Positions 63,287 to 64,000 of a stretch of DNA of 64,000 nt are shown piece after piece (within the stretch, counting starts at the first letter, position 1; every line of letters begins with the position of its first letter). The notes under the pieces are model-generated. The model did no database searches and was not told the origin of the DNA. It saw only the letters and a list, made by a program, of their open reading frames with translations. Position numbers and translations under genes: made by a program. Source of the stretch: Aldehydirespirator sp965117015 (lineage in GTDB: Bacteria; Actinomycetota; Acidimicrobiia; Acidimicrobiales; Aldehydirespiratoraceae); contig OZ220747.1 of the NCBI GenBank assembly GCA_965117015.1, forward strand, positions 1,860,001 through 1,924,000. The letters are read 5' to 3'.

Positions 63287-64000
63287 ATGACCCTGACCTT
63301 CGGCACCGACGGCGTGCGTGGCGACGCCCGCAGCGAGCTGACCCCGAAGTTCGTCGAGGCGCTGGGGCGGGCTGCGGCCGGGGTACTGGGCGCCGGGCAG
63401 TTCGCCATCGGGCGCGACACACGGATCTCGGGACCGATCCTCGCGGAGGCGCTCTGCCGGGGTGTGCAGCGCGCCGGGGGATCAGCCGTCGACCTCGGTG
63501 TGGTTCCGACTCCGGCGGTGGCCCGCTGGTGCGACGATCAGCGAGTCGCAGGAGCGATGGTCTCGGCGTCGCACAACCCATGGCACGACAACGGCGTGAA
63601 GCTGTTCGCGCCCGGAGGCCGCAAGCTGAGCGATGAGGCTCAGCATCAGATCGAACGGCGCCTGAGTGCCATGCTCCACGACTCCGGTTCGGTCGCCGCG
63701 ACGGAGTCGGATGCCGCCGCGGCGACCGGCGGCGCGGGATCGACCCGGGACGGAGCGACGCAGGGCCCGGCCGCCGTGCCGGGCGCGGCCGTGGGGGAGG
63801 AGGCCCGCCGCCGCCACGTCCGATCGGTCGCGGCGAGCGTCGAGGGCCGCGACCTGGACGGGCTGCGCATCGTGGTCGATCCAGCCAACGGCGCTGCCTA
63901 TGAGATCGGCCCCGAGTGTCTGCGCACATTGGGAGCGGCCGTCGAGACGATCCACGCCGAGCCCGACGGCTACAACATCAACGATGGCTGTGGATCGCTT
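63287..64000 (+). CDS. glmM: Phosphoglucosamine mutase, 3' end cut off by the window
   Basis: The first 238 codons of GlmM, which converts glucosamine-6-phosphate to glucosamine-1-phosphate for peptidoglycan. FGTDGVRGDARSELTP at the start and the phosphoserine loop VSASHNP (catalytic Ser95) are present, then domain II begins DLDGLRIVVDPANGAAYEIG. Between them an Ala/Gly/Ser-rich stretch of about 40 residues (near 127-168) looks like an insertion. The usual place after rpsI. No stop is reached by base 64,000. Confidence 0.92.
   Translation, partial: MTLTFGTDGVRGDARSELTPKFVEALGRAAAGVLGAGQFAIGRDTRISGPILAEALCRGVQRAGGSAVDLGVVPTPAVARWCDDQRVAGAMVSASHNPWHDNGVKLFAPGGRKLSDEAQHQIERRLSAMLHDSGSVAATESDAAAATGGAGSTRDGATQGPAAVPGAAVGEEARRRHVRSVAASVEGRDLDGLRIVVDPANGAAYEIGPECLRTLGAAVETIHAEPDGYNINDGCGSL

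Overview
The window is gene-dense, very GC-rich (roughly two thirds G+C by eye) chromosomal DNA from an actinobacterium. The merged str/S10/spc/alpha ribosomal block, the 61-residue zinc-type S14, the RpoC of about 1,313 residues, many GTG starts and abundant CoA/flavin/Rieske catabolic genes fit Actinomycetota, most likely class Acidimicrobiia. That class is an inference, not something the sequence proves. No transposase, integrase, phage gene, CRISPR array or rRNA is visible.

Bases 1-27,100 are an accessory catabolic and uptake region. It opens with the end of a luciferase-like flavin oxidoreductase and a flavodoxin-fold reductase. A NitT/TauT-type ABC importer follows (ATPase, permease), with two extraordinary binding lipoproteins: one carries two identical copies of a binding domain, the other fuses a LivJ-like domain to a third copy of the same domain, and both stand on Ala/Glu-rich helical stalks. 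Next come a 2OG-Fe(II) oxygenase, a Rieske oxygenase, a CodA-like deaminase, a CaiB-type CoA transferase, a zinc alcohol dehydrogenase, a MoxR/VWA pair, a branched-chain-type ABC importer packed into three fused polypeptides (SBP-LivH, LivM-LivG, LivF), an acyl-CoA ligase, a serine hydrolase, a PPOX-fold flavoprotein and an FAD monooxygenase. Together they suggest import and oxidative or hydrolytic breakdown of small organic compounds, perhaps N-heterocycles. The substrate cannot be read from the sequence.

Bases 27,100-28,900 hold an AT-richer island with a promoter-like signal and a long hairpin, tRNA-Thr(GGT), tRNA-Met(CAT), an ECF sigma factor with a zinc-finger anti-sigma candidate, and tRNA-Trp(CCA).

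Bases 28,891-64,000 are the information-processing core: secE-nusG-rplK-rplA-rplJ-rplL, a tyrosine-phosphatase gene inserted between rplL and rpoB, rpoB-rpoC, rpsL-rpsG-fusA-tuf-rpsJ, an inserted convergent AI-2E-family transporter gene, rplC through secY-adk-infA-rpmJ-rpsM-rpsK-rpsD-rpoA-rplQ-truA, rplM-rpsI, and the start of glmM. Oddities in this normally conservative block include a one-base frameshift in rpoC, loss of all four cysteines of the second beta-prime zinc site, altered residues in the rifampicin region of RpoB, Arg88 in S12, a repeat-built acidic tail on L22, a CTG start for infA, and a 17-codon coupled micro-ORF before rpsE.

Two families of dispersed intergenic repeats run through the window. 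One has four copies of up to about 90 bp; two of them bracket the phosphatase gene. The other is built on GAATTGGCAGC inverted arms.
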